Assembly: GCA_041392625.1 (NCBI GenBank)
Contig: JAWKLR010000001.1
Span: 270,916 to 334,915, forward strand
Length of the DNA: 64,000 nt
Direction: 5' to 3'
Origin: M3007 sp041392625
Lineage (GTDB): Bacteria > Bacteroidota > Bacteroidia > Chitinophagales > Saprospiraceae
Under the pieces are notes generated by a model that had not been told where the DNA came from, ran no database searches, and was given only the letters and a program-made list of their open reading frames with translations. The position numbers were made by a program, and so were the translations under genes. Below, one piece after another: positions 54,057 through 62,808 of the stretch (positions are counted from its first letter, which is position 1; every line of letters starts with the position of its first letter).

Positions 54057-56465
54057 GTGGATACATACAGACTGGAATTTGAACCGCGCGATGTTTTGCG
54101 CAAACTGGAATTTGATAAAGTTATCGAACTGCTTACCAGGGAGGCTCTTACCCCCATGGCCGTTGAGCGCATTGCACAACTCAGTCCAAGCCAAAATTTC
54201 CAGCAAGTAGATCGGGAACTCCGGTAAACCAGTGATTTCAAAATGACGCTTTAAAAAAACGACCGGTTTCCATTGGCTGTTTTTGAAGATGTTAAGGAGG
54301 AATTGGGGCGTCTGGAAATCGAAGGCTATACCTTTCAGGCGGAGTCGTTTCAGCGCATTTTGCAAATCCTCATTCAGGTACGCGATGTATTCAAATACTT
54401 TAATTCCGGTCAGAAAAACGAGATTTATCCCAACCTCTACAACCTGGTGCGCCCGCACAGTTTTGATGAAGAACTGATCAAGGCCATCACTGCTGTTTTC
54501 AATGAAGACGGCGAAATTCGCCCGGATGCATCCCCCGAGCTGCTGCGCATTCGCAAAGCCATTCTCAGCAAGCAGCGGGAACTGGATACGCGTTTTCGCA
54601 GCGTAATTCAGGAGTACCGACAAAAAGGCTGGCTGGCCGATACTACAGAAAGTTTCCGGAATGGCCGTCGGGTGCTGGCGGTTGTGGCCGAACATAAGCG
54701 CAAGATTCGCGGCATCATCCACGATGAGAGCGACACGGGCCGCACGGCGTTTATCGAGCCGGAGGCCATCATTGAGGTCAACAACGATATTTTTGATTTT
54801 GAAAATGAAGAACGTCGGGAGTTGTTCCGAATCCTTCGGGAACTAAGCGCTACCATACGGCCTTACGGCCCCCAGATCGGTCGGTACCAGGATTTGCTCG
54901 TTGAGTTTGATTTTATACAGGCAAAAGCCCGGCTGGGACTGGCCCTTCGAGCCAACATGCCGGTCTTGAAAGAAAAGCCGGTGATAGGTCTGCGGAAATC
55001 CTACCACCCGCTTTTGTACCTGAAGAATAAAGGCCTCAATCGGAAGACCATTCCGTTTGAATTGCGCCTGGACCCCAAACACCATATTTTGATTCTTTCC
55101 GGTCCGAACGCCGGAGGGAAATCCGTTGCGATGAAATCCGTCGGACTGCTCCAACTTATGGTTCAGAGTGGCCTTTTGGTGCCGGTACATGAGTTGAGTG
55201 AAATGGGGATATTCAAACAGATTTTTGCCGATATCGGCGACCAGCAAAGTCTGGATGACGACCTCAGTACCTATTCATCCCGACTCATCAATGCAACGGC
55301 ATTTTTGGAAAAAGCCAATCACGAAACGCTGGTGCTCATTGATGAAATGGGGAGTGGAACCGATCCAAAGCCAGGGGGCGCCATTGCCGAAGCCCTGCTC
55401 AGCGGCCTGTACAACAAAGGCGTTTTTGGGGTTATGACCACCCACTATTCCAACCTGAAAGTTTTTGCATTTCGGAATCACGGTGTCCTCAACGGGAACA
55501 TGCATTTTGACAAAGACACCCTTTCTCCTACCTATGAACTCAAGGTGGGCCGGCCGGGAAGTTCCTACGCTTTTGAGATTGCCAGTAAAAGTGGTTTGCC
55601 AAAATACATCATTGACAACGCCCGCAAGCGTACCGGCAATGAAACAGCCGTGGATGATGTGCTGATCGAATTGCAAAAAGAAAAACAAGAGACCGAAGAG
55701 CATCTACAGGCTGTTTTGGAAAAAGAAGCCTCCCTGGAACGCCTGATAAAAACCTACGACAGTTTGCACTCCGAACTGGAAATCAAGCGCAAGCGTTTGA
55801 AACTGGACCAAAAAGAGTTTGAACTCATTCGGAATGCCAATGCCAGCCGGGAAGTAGACAAGTTGATCAAAAAAATCAAGGAGGAGAAAAAACTGGAGAA
55901 AGCGCAGGAACTCAGCAAACAACTCAAAGAGGAGCGTGCTGTAAAAGCGGAAGAAGTGGATGCAATCAACTCCGAAGTAGTCCGACTCGAAGAACAAAAT
56001 ACACCTGCTGCATCTGCCCGGCCATTGACGGTTGGCGACTTCGTGCGCTTGCGCGCCGGTGGCGCCATCGGACAAATTGATGAGATAAAAGGCAAAAAAG
56101 CCATGGTACATATGGGCGGGTTGACCGTTACGGTGAATCTGCGCGATTTGCTTCCGGCTGCTACTCCGATCAAGCAAACCAGTTCCATTAGTCAAACTCA
56201 ACTACAGGAGCAGGCAGCCTTTGAATCCAAGCTGGACCTGCGCGGCATGAGCCAGCAGGAAGCTTTGAGTGTATTGGAAAAATTTGTTGACAATGCCCTT
56301 TTATCCAATGCCACATCCCTGCATATATTGCATGGAAAAGGAACCGGACTCCTGCGTAAAGTGGTGCGCCACAAACTCAAGGAATACGGTGGAAACATCA
56401 GCAATGTATACCATCCGGAGCCAGACAATGGAGGGGATGGAGTGACGATTGTTGAGTTGATCTAA
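54057..56465 (+). CDS. mutS2: MutS2 endonuclease, with two in-frame TAA codons near the N-terminus
   Basis: MutS2 acts on branched DNA and collided ribosomes. From the GTG at 54057 the frame gives RLEFEPRDVLRKLEFDKVI and EALTPMAVERIAQLSP, family-like, then reads ...RELR-stop-TSDFKMTL-stop-KNDRFPLAVFEDV before running open to 56465. Both stops are TAA at positions where Gln would fit. The remaining 730 residues are intact: LTV-like core, Walker A LSGPNAGGKSVAMKS, LIDEMGSGTDPKPGGAIAE, a coiled coil, a KOW-like segment and the C-terminal Smr domain (KLDLRGMSQQEALSVL, LHILHGKGTGLLRK). If the stops are real, translation could restart at the TTG at 54273. Substitution error in the sequence is the simplest explanation. 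Confidence 0.85.
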
Positions 56466-56544
56466 TTGTTGAGCCGCTTCTGTCTGATTCCTGACTATTT
56501 GTTTTCTGATCCTGCACCTACGAGGATGTCTAAAATACATTAAG

Positions 56545-57570
56545 ATGGCATTAATTAATCTTTTATCGGATACTGTTACGAAGCCAACACCGGGCATGTT
56601 GGAGGCTATGTGGGCTGCAGAAGTAGGCGATGATGTGTTTCGGGAAGACCCCAGCATCAATGCCCTGGAAGCCTATGCCGCTGACTTGTTTGGACACGAA
56701 GCGGCGCTGTATTGTCCTTCGGGTACCATGACCAACCAAATTGCCATCAAAGTGCACACCCGACCATTGGATGAGGTGATCTGCGATGTGAGCAGCCACA
56801 TCTATCAATACGAGGTAGCGGGCTACGCGTTCAACTCCGGGATTGGTGTCAACCTCCTGGACGGTACCAACGGAATCATTAACCCCGAACAGATTCGGAA
56901 AGCAGTAAAACCGCGTTTTGACTGGCTGCCGATTAGTCGGCTTGTTGTAATTGAAAACACGGCCAATCGGGGCGGTGGAAGTTATTATACCCTGGATGAA
57001 ATCCGGGCAATCCGCAAAGTTTGCAGTGAAAAACAGCTCGCTTTGCACATGGATGGGGCTCGTTTATTCAATGCGCTGGTTGAAACCGGTGACTCCCCCA
57101 AATCCATCGGCGCGGAGCTCGATAGCATTTCCATTTGTTTGTCGAAAGGCCTGGGCGCCCCTGTTGGCTCCCTGCTTATTGGTTCGAAGACATTCATAGC
57201 GGAGGCACGCCGGGTGCGGAAAGCAATGGGCGGCGGCATGCGCCAGGCCGGATTCATTGCAGCTGCCGGGATGTATGCACTGCAACACCAGGTGGAGCGA
57301 CTGCGGGAGGATCATGCACATGCGCGCATGTTGGCCGAAACTCTTTCGGAACAGGAATACGTGGGCAATATCCGTCCGGTAAAAACCAACATCTTGATTT
57401 TTGACATTCTGGAGCCACACAGCACCGACGCATTCCTGGATTTCTTGATGGAACACAACATCAAGGCCTCTGCTTTTGGCGAGCGCACCATCCGTTTTGT
57501 CACGCATCTGGATGTGAGTAGGGAAATGATCGAACAGGTACAGGCTGTGCTGAGGGCGTTTGGGGTGTAG
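56545..57570 (+). CDS. ltaE: low-specificity L-threonine aldolase
   Basis: PLP enzyme of 341 residues cleaving threonine or allo-threonine to glycine and acetaldehyde. Motifs: INLLSDTVTKPTPGMLEAM, EVGDDVFREDPSINALE, FGHEAALYCPSGTMTNQIA, LHMDGARLFNALVETG and the PLP Lys201 in ISICLSKGLGAPVGSLL. MGGGMRQAGFIAAAG is also typical. It starts 79 bp after mutS2 and is probably transcribed with it, since no terminator is visible. Confidence 0.93.
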   Translation: MALINLLSDTVTKPTPGMLEAMWAAEVGDDVFREDPSINALEAYAADLFGHEAALYCPSGTMTNQIAIKVHTRPLDEVICDVSSHIYQYEVAGYAFNSGIGVNLLDGTNGIINPEQIRKAVKPRFDWLPISRLVVIENTANRGGGSYYTLDEIRAIRKVCSEKQLALHMDGARLFNALVETGDSPKSIGAELDSISICLSKGLGAPVGSLLIGSKTFIAEARRVRKAMGGGMRQAGFIAAAGMYALQHQVERLREDHAHARMLAETLSEQEYVGNIRPVKTNILIFDILEPHSTDAFLDFLMEHNIKASAFGERTIRFVTHLDVSREMIEQVQAVLRAFGV

Positions 57571-57629
57571 TAGGTAAAGAGTTTGTATATTTATTCAGCC
57601 TTGTTGGAATTACTCAAAAAACCAGTACC

Positions 57630-59150
57630 ATGCGCAAATACTCCCTACCATTTTTTTTGTTCATTGCATTCAACAGTCTTTCGGCACAGGATTACGACCG
57701 ATATTGGGTAAGTGGCTATTCGCTATCCGCAGAACCACCGTATCAATCAAATATTGTGGACTTTAAAAATCCGGCACCAACAGTTGATACTACAACAATT
57801 GGAATAGAAATTGTTGGTTGTGCCGGAGCAATAAGCGATGCGGATGGGAATTTACAGTTTTATACCAATGGTGGTCAAATTCACAACCACGCACATGCGA
57901 TGATGGAGAATGGAGATGGTATCAATCCGTACCCCTTGTTGACCAATCCTTTGAGAGGTTCACCTATTCGACATACCTTATCTATTTTACCGAGTTATAC
58001 CCAATCAGATATTTATTATGTAATCCATCAGTTTGTAGAAGTGGATACTACGTTGGGTTTGTGTATCAATGAGACGCTGTTGACCACGGTAGATATGTCG
58101 GCAAACAATGGTTTGGGAAAGGTAATAAGTAAAAATGTACCGATCATCCAGTTTCCGTGCAGCGAGTATGCCAGCCCTGTACGGCATGCCAATGGGCGGG
58201 ATTGGTGGATTGTTATACCGGAATATAAGTATCCGATATACCACACCCTGTTGTTTTCAGAAGGAGTGGTGGTGGAAAGTTTTACCCAAAACATAGGGTA
58301 TAAACCGGATTGGGAAGAGGACTATGATGGGGGGGGAATCAATCTGTTTTCTCCGGACGGAGGTACTTACGTAGATCACGATCCCTGGAACGGTACCCGA
58401 ATCTTTGATTTTGACCGGTGTACGGGTACGTTAAGTAATTTTCGCCACATCACCTATCCTTCCCAATTGCCAATTGGTTCGGCAGCGGTGATTTCACCGA
58501 ATTCGAGGTATATGTACATTACAGCCAGTAGTTATATGATGCAGTTCGATTTGGAAGCCCCGGATCTGGAAGCAAGCAAGGATACAGTAGCGGTTTGGGA
58601 TGGATTTTATTCACCGCAGCCTCCCTTGGCAACTACATTTGGTACGGGCCAACTGGCATTGAATGGCAAGATCTACGTTGCTCCGAATAATGGTGTTAAA
58701 CATTTACACTCGATTGAATATCCGGATTTGCCCGGCGACAGTTGTATGGTACTTCAGCACAGCCTTGAGATGCCCAATTATTATGCGCTTGCTACGCCAA
58801 TGAATCCCAACTTCCGGTTGTATGACGAGCCCGGGAGTGTGTGTGATAGTTTGGGAATAGACGGGCCGCCAATTGTCCACGTACGCCCAGTTCCTGGTGA
58901 TTTTGAGTTGCATGTGTATCCCAATCCGGCAACGGAATACCTGGTAATCGAATCGGCCTTTTTGCCCACCCAACCGGACAGGCTTCGGCTATACTCTTTG
59001 GATGGAAAAAAGGTGATGGAGCGGTCTCATCCATCGGGTGTTCGGTCGTACAGTTTTGATTTGCCGGAAATGCCTTCCGGAGTGTACATCCTGGAAGTGA
59101 GTTGTCGGGGCGGCCAGCGGTATCTGAAAAAGGTGGTGGTTGGGCGGTAG
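57630..59150 (+). CDS. secreted protein with T9SS C-terminal sorting domain
   Basis: A 506-residue protein: signal peptide MRKYSLPFFLFIAFNSLSAQ, then a large domain with GCAGAISDADGNLQFYTNG, GLGKVISKNVPI, GRDWWIVIPEYK and VISPNSRYMYITASSYMMQ. These look like WD/propeller-type strands seen in Bacteroidota surface proteins. The end is a type A T9SS sorting domain (LHVYPNPATEYLVIESAF, DRLRLYSLDGKKVMERS, SGVYILEVSCRGGQRYL). No enzymatic motif is recognised. A homopolymer of eight G near 58329 is read through in frame. Confidence 0.8.
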   Translation: MRKYSLPFFLFIAFNSLSAQDYDRYWVSGYSLSAEPPYQSNIVDFKNPAPTVDTTTIGIEIVGCAGAISDADGNLQFYTNGGQIHNHAHAMMENGDGINPYPLLTNPLRGSPIRHTLSILPSYTQSDIYYVIHQFVEVDTTLGLCINETLLTTVDMSANNGLGKVISKNVPIIQFPCSEYASPVRHANGRDWWIVIPEYKYPIYHTLLFSEGVVVESFTQNIGYKPDWEEDYDGGGINLFSPDGGTYVDHDPWNGTRIFDFDRCTGTLSNFRHITYPSQLPIGSAAVISPNSRYMYITASSYMMQFDLEAPDLEASKDTVAVWDGFYSPQPPLATTFGTGQLALNGKIYVAPNNGVKHLHSIEYPDLPGDSCMVLQHSLEMPNYYALATPMNPNFRLYDEPGSVCDSLGIDGPPIVHVRPVPGDFELHVYPNPATEYLVIESAFLPTQPDRLRLYSLDGKKVMERSHPSGVRSYSFDLPEMPSGVYILEVSCRGGQRYLKKVVVGR

Positions 59151-59182
59151 GCACACAAAAGCAAACCCTCTCAACCAAAAGA

Positions 59183-59965
59183 TCACTCCCCGCCCCCCTT
59201 ATACTCCTTCCATTCAGCATCGCTGAGTGGTGGTGCTACCTGGTGCTCTTCGCGCCAGGAACGTACCGGCATCCGCTGGATGGGGTACCAACTTCCGGCC
59301 CAGTCAAAGTATTCCAGGTTGTTGAAGTTTAGTTTGTAATCAAACTCGCTTGGGACATCGTACACAAACCCGGGATAGTAGTAGCGATACCCCTGGCTCA
59401 TGGCCCATTCAATCTCAAGAAGCATGGTATAGGTGCCGAGGCTCAGGTGCTCGTAATCCGGATGATGGATTCCATAATTCCCGGCAATGCACTTGTTGCC
59501 GATATGAAAGTAGCTGGCTGCAATCAGCTCGTCACCATCAAACACCTCAAACATTTGCCCTTTGCAGGGCATTACGTGGCTCCAGGGACTAAAAAAACCA
59601 TGAACGGATGCAGGCCGGTTGTGACTGAATCGTTCGGAGTGGATGTGAAAAAGCGCAATATGGTCCAGGTCCAGTTTCAGCATGCGTCGCCGTACCCGCA
59701 AATCTGCGTTTTTTCGCAGCCGTTTGCGCTGACTTTTACTGAATGAAAATCCCTCCAAATCTATCCGAAGTACGATGACCCGGGTGGTTTCATCCCGCCA
59801 GGGCCAGTAATTTCTTCTGAACAGCAGGTCCGACCAATAACACCATCCATCCGCACAGAACCGATCAAATAGATCCGGGCTCAGTACCTGCATACCCAGA
59901 TAGTCCTCAATAAAATATTCATTGAAGGAAATATCATCAAAAATAGGCAGGGTCTTGCGGTTCAT
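59183..59965 (-). CDS. arginyl-tRNA-protein transferase (ATE1/Bpt)-like acyltransferase
   Basis: A 260-residue cytosolic protein with the C-terminal GNAT-like domain of leucyl/arginyl-tRNA-protein transferases. LRIDLEGFSFSKSQRKRLR with NADLRVRR matches the SKSQRR-type motif, and GYRYYYPGFVYDVPSEFDY with KLNFNNLEYFDW matches the end of the family. The classical N-terminal Cys-rich motif (CGYC...CxxC) is missing, and the protein is close to Bpt-type length. Target proteins or tRNA are not known; aminoacyl transfer to N-termini is inferred from the family. Confidence 0.75.
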   Translation of the reverse strand: MNRKTLPIFDDISFNEYFIEDYLGMQVLSPDLFDRFCADGWCYWSDLLFRRNYWPWRDETTRVIVLRIDLEGFSFSKSQRKRLRKNADLRVRRRMLKLDLDHIALFHIHSERFSHNRPASVHGFFSPWSHVMPCKGQMFEVFDGDELIAASYFHIGNKCIAGNYGIHHPDYEHLSLGTYTMLLEIEWAMSQGYRYYYPGFVYDVPSEFDYKLNFNNLEYFDWAGSWYPIQRMPVRSWREEHQVAPPLSDAEWKEYKGGGE

Positions 59966-60150
59966 GAATTAGTGGTAAGTTGTTGTTTATTTGTTTAGTC
60001 CGCCTCTGCGAGGCTCTGTTTATGTGTTTATATTATATGGGCAAGATTTGCCCTTGTAAACATGTATTTTATAAACAAATAAACAAGGGAAAGCGAAGCG
60101 TCCCGAATAAACAAGGCCCGGAGGGCCGAATAAACATGTTTATGGGAATT
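59966..60150. repeat. hairpin-repeat cluster with inverted modules
   Basis: Contains GCCTC-TGC-GAGGC (60002-60014), a GGGCAA-GAT-TTGCCC hairpin (60040-60054), then reverse-orientation modules: GGGAAAGCGAAGCGTCCC (60087-60104, inner GC-GAA-GC) and GGCCC-GGA-GGGCC (60115-60127), each joined by ATAAACAAATAAACAA-type spacers. It fills the gap between the divergent genes at 59965 and 60223. Confidence 0.85.
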
Positions 60151-60154
60151 AGCG

Positions 60155-60189
60155 TTTGGGCAAATTTACCAATCTTCTGCCTACCTTTG
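60155..60189 (+). promoter_or_regulatory. predicted promoter of the carboxynorspermidine dehydrogenase gene
   Basis: TTTG at 60155-60158, a 23-bp spacer and TACCTTTG at 60182-60189 match the Bacteroidota -33/-7 pattern. Start of transcription would be near 60196, about 27 nt before the ATG at 60223. Confidence 0.6.
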
Positions 60190-60222
60190 CATAACTTTAT
60201 AATACAAGAAATCAACGTACCC

Positions 60223-61434
60223 ATGTCCAACAAAGTATTGATTATTGGTGCGGGTGGCGTAGGCCGAGTAGTTGCCTTTAAATGCGCCCAGCACCGCGAA
60301 ATTTTTGGTGAAATAATGCTTGCCAGCCGCACAAAATCCAAATGTGATGTAATTGCCGATGCAATTTACGAAAAGTACGGTGGCGCCCGCATTCAAACGG
60401 AAAAACTTGATGCCGATGATGTGCAGCAGACTGTGGCATTGATCCGCTCCTTCCAGCCTAAACTAGTCATCAACGTGGCATTGCCTTACCAGGATTTGCC
60501 CATCATGGATGCCTGTCTGGAAACCGGTGTTAACTACATGGATACCGCTAACTATGAACCCAAAGACGAAGCAAAATTTGAGTATTCCTGGCAGTGGGCC
60601 TATCAGGAGCGTTTCAAGGAAAAGGGCATCATGGCTTTGTTGGGATGTGGCTTTGATCCCGGCGTAACCAGTGTGTTCACCGCCCGCGCTGCCAAGCACT
60701 TTTTTGATGAAATTCACTACCTCGATATCGTAGATGCCAATGCCGGAGATCACGGTAAGGCCTTTGCTACCAACTTCAACCCGGAAATCAATATCCGCGA
60801 GGTAACCCAAAAAGGAAAGTACTGGGAAAATGGTCAGTGGGTGGAAACTGAGCCCCATGAAATTTGGAAGGATCTGACTTACCCTGAAATTGGGCCCAAG
60901 CGTTCTTACCTCATTTACCACGAAGAGCTGGAAAGTTTGGTGAAAAATTTCCCAACACTCAAACGCGCCCGATTCTGGATGACCTTCAGCCAGGAGTATC
61001 TGACTCACCTCCGGGTGATTCAAAATATCGGCATGGCGGGAATCGATCCGATCATGTACAAAGGGATTGAAATTGTGCCACTTCAGTTTTTGAAAGCCGT
61101 GTTGCCCGCTCCGGAAGAATTGGGTGAAAACTACACCGGCTATACCTCCATCGGCTGCCGGGTAAGCGGCGTGAAGGACGGGAAACCGCGCACGTACTAC
61201 ATCTGGAACAACTGCAGCCACCAGGCCGCCTACGATGAAACCGGAACCCAGGGCGTGAGCTATACTACCGGCGTACCTGCTATGATCGGCGCGCGTATGA
61301 TCCTGGAAGGAAAATGGAGCGGTACTGGCGTATTCAACGTCGAAGAGTTCAATCCGGATCCATTCCTGGAATGCCTGAAAAACGACGGTCTTCCATGGCA
61401 CGAGCAAACCGATATTGATCTGGAAATGGATTAA
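60223..61434 (+). CDS. carboxynorspermidine dehydrogenase (saccharopine dehydrogenase/LYS9 family)
   Basis: A 403-residue NADPH-dependent reductase expected to couple a diamine with aspartate semialdehyde into carboxynorspermidine or carboxyspermidine. The start at 60223 opens the Rossmann motif VLIIGAGGVGRVVAFKCA; the longer open frame from 59980 runs through repeat sequence and was rejected. DTANYEPKDEAKFEYSWQW, GCGFDPGVTSVFTARAAKH and DANAGDHGKAFATNFNPEI are typical of this branch rather than of saccharopine reductase. The decarboxylase NspC is not in the window. It links in function with the putrescine-making aguA-aguB pair at the left end. A strong terminator follows. Confidence 0.88.
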   Translation: MSNKVLIIGAGGVGRVVAFKCAQHREIFGEIMLASRTKSKCDVIADAIYEKYGGARIQTEKLDADDVQQTVALIRSFQPKLVINVALPYQDLPIMDACLETGVNYMDTANYEPKDEAKFEYSWQWAYQERFKEKGIMALLGCGFDPGVTSVFTARAAKHFFDEIHYLDIVDANAGDHGKAFATNFNPEINIREVTQKGKYWENGQWVETEPHEIWKDLTYPEIGPKRSYLIYHEELESLVKNFPTLKRARFWMTFSQEYLTHLRVIQNIGMAGIDPIMYKGIEIVPLQFLKAVLPAPEELGENYTGYTSIGCRVSGVKDGKPRTYYIWNNCSHQAAYDETGTQGVSYTTGVPAMIGARMILEGKWSGTGVFNVEEFNPDPFLECLKNDGLPWHEQTDIDLEMD

Positions 61435-61466
61435 TCCTGCCAGTGTTTTTTGTCTAAACGATACCA

Positions 61467-61507
61467 ACCACAGGATGCACGTAATCATGCATCCTGTGGT
61501 GTTTTTT
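61467..61507 (+). terminator. rho-independent terminator
   Basis: ACCACAGGATGCA and TGCATCCTGTGGT form a perfect 13-bp stem around CGTAATCA, followed by GTTTTTT, 32 bp after the dehydrogenase stop. Confidence 0.88.
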
Positions 61508-61622
61508 AACTTTTCCCAACCCCAAGTTGAAACAGTACAGCCTTACTGCACGTTATGTTTAAAGAAGGAGTTTATTCCTTTTCAACTACAGCCCCCAAGC
61601 CATTCATTAAACCACTAGAACC

Positions 61623-62306
61623 ATGCGCATATTACTGGTTGAAGACGAGGAGAGCATCCGCGATGCAGTCAAACTCAATCTTGAATTGGAGGGCTTTGAA
61701 GTCGTGGCTTCCGATAATGGCAAAAAAGCACTGGAATATATTTCCGGACAGCATTTTGACCTCCTGCTATTGGATGTCATGCTTCCCGATGTTGACGGCT
61801 TTTCCATCACCGAGCAAGTACGCCTGACCAATACCGAGGTGCCTATCTTGATCCTGACAGCAAAAGATCTGGCGCAAGACCGCGTGTTGGGCTTGAAAAA
61901 AGGTGCCGATGATTACCTAACCAAACCCTTCAACCTGGAGGAACTTCTGTTGCGGGTAAACAACCTCCTGCGCCGGAGCCAACGTCTTAAAGGCGATGTG
62001 GTGGAGTTATTTGAGTTTGGAAAAAATAAGGTCAACTTCAACACCTTTGAAGCAACTACCTGGGAAGGGAAAGACATCACCCTGACCAAAAAAGAAACCA
62101 TGCTCCTCAAATTGCTAGTGGAACGAAAAAACGAAGTTGTAAGTCGAAATCAAATCCTGCAGGCCGTTTGGGGGTACGATGTTTTCCCAAGCACCCGCAC
62201 TATTGACAACTTTATTCTGGCCTTCAGAAAATACTTCGAAGAGGATCCCAAGCACCCTCATTTTTTTCACTCCATTCGCGGAGTAGGGTACAAGTTTACG
62301 CTGTAG
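61623..62306 (+). CDS. OmpR/PhoB-family response regulator
   Basis: A 227-residue two-component regulator. The receiver domain (1-120) has the acidic pocket LLVEDEESIR, the phosphorylated Asp51 in LLLLDVMLPDVDGF, the Thr of PILILTAKD and Lys of DYLTKPFNLEELLLRV. The C-terminal winged helix (130-227) includes LTKKETMLLKLLVERKNEV and SRNQILQAVWGYDVFPSTR with the terminal IRGVGYKFTL. No histidine kinase is adjacent, so the partner must lie elsewhere; its target genes are unknown. Confidence 0.92.
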   Translation: MRILLVEDEESIRDAVKLNLELEGFEVVASDNGKKALEYISGQHFDLLLLDVMLPDVDGFSITEQVRLTNTEVPILILTAKDLAQDRVLGLKKGADDYLTKPFNLEELLLRVNNLLRRSQRLKGDVVELFEFGKNKVNFNTFEATTWEGKDITLTKKETMLLKLLVERKNEVVSRNQILQAVWGYDVFPSTRTIDNFILAFRKYFEEDPKHPHFFHSIRGVGYKFTL

Positions 62307-62325
62307 ATTATCACGTGTTAGTTGA

Positions 62326-62808
62326 TGATTTGATGATACGCCCTACGGGCTAGGATGATAAGTTGATGTTTATTCGGCCCTTCGGGCCTTGTTTATTTGG
62401 GACGCTGCGCTTTTCCTTGTTTATTTGTTTATGAAAAATGATGAATTGATGATACGCCCTACGGGCTAGGATGATAAGTTGATGTTTATTTGGCCCTTCG
62501 GGCCTTGTTTATTTGGGACGCTGCGCTTTTCCTTGTTTATTTGTTTATGAAAAATGATGAATTGTTGATGCGCCCTTCGGGCTAAGTTGATGCGTTGATA
62601 TTTGGGCGGGAAACTCTAATCAGGAATGTACATCCAATCAACAATCGGATATCATGTAATCGGCAATCGGAAATCATTTTGTTCGCCTCTGCGAGGCTTT
62701 GTTTATTTGTTTATATTTCGAGGGCAAGGGCAAGCCTTGCCCCTACGATATTCTGACCACTGACTATTCCCCGCCAGGTATGGCGGGGCTACTGCTGACC
62801 ACTGTATT
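62326..62808. repeat. composite hairpin-repeat array with exact 116-bp tandem copies
   Basis: CGCCC recurs at 62339, 62455 and 62571, an exact 116-bp period. Each 116-bp unit holds GCCC-TAC-GGGC (62340-62350), GGCCC-TTC-GGGCC (62376-62388), a GGGACGCTGCGC hairpin and a TTGTTTATTTGTTTAT spacer. Then come a GATATCATGTAATCGG stretch, GCCTC-TGC-GAGGC (62685-62697), a GGGCAAGG/CCTTGCCC inverted repeat near 62721-62741, GACCACTGAC words and a CCCCGCCA/TGGCGGGG hairpin (62769-62788). It fills the gap between the response regulator and DUF72 genes. Confidence 0.92.

Noticed and set aside
54057..56465. TAA recoded as glutamine
   Set aside because: TAA ends many intact genes in the window, for example rocD and accC, at the expected family length, and CAA is used normally for Gln.
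59980..60222. N-terminal extension of the dehydrogenase
   Set aside because: It translates hairpin-repeat DNA and lies upstream of a good promoter; the Rossmann motif starts right after the ATG at 60223.
60463..61488. 341-codon leftward open frame opposite the carboxynorspermidine dehydrogenase
   Set aside because: Shadow frame of a well matched gene; no start context or family resemblance.
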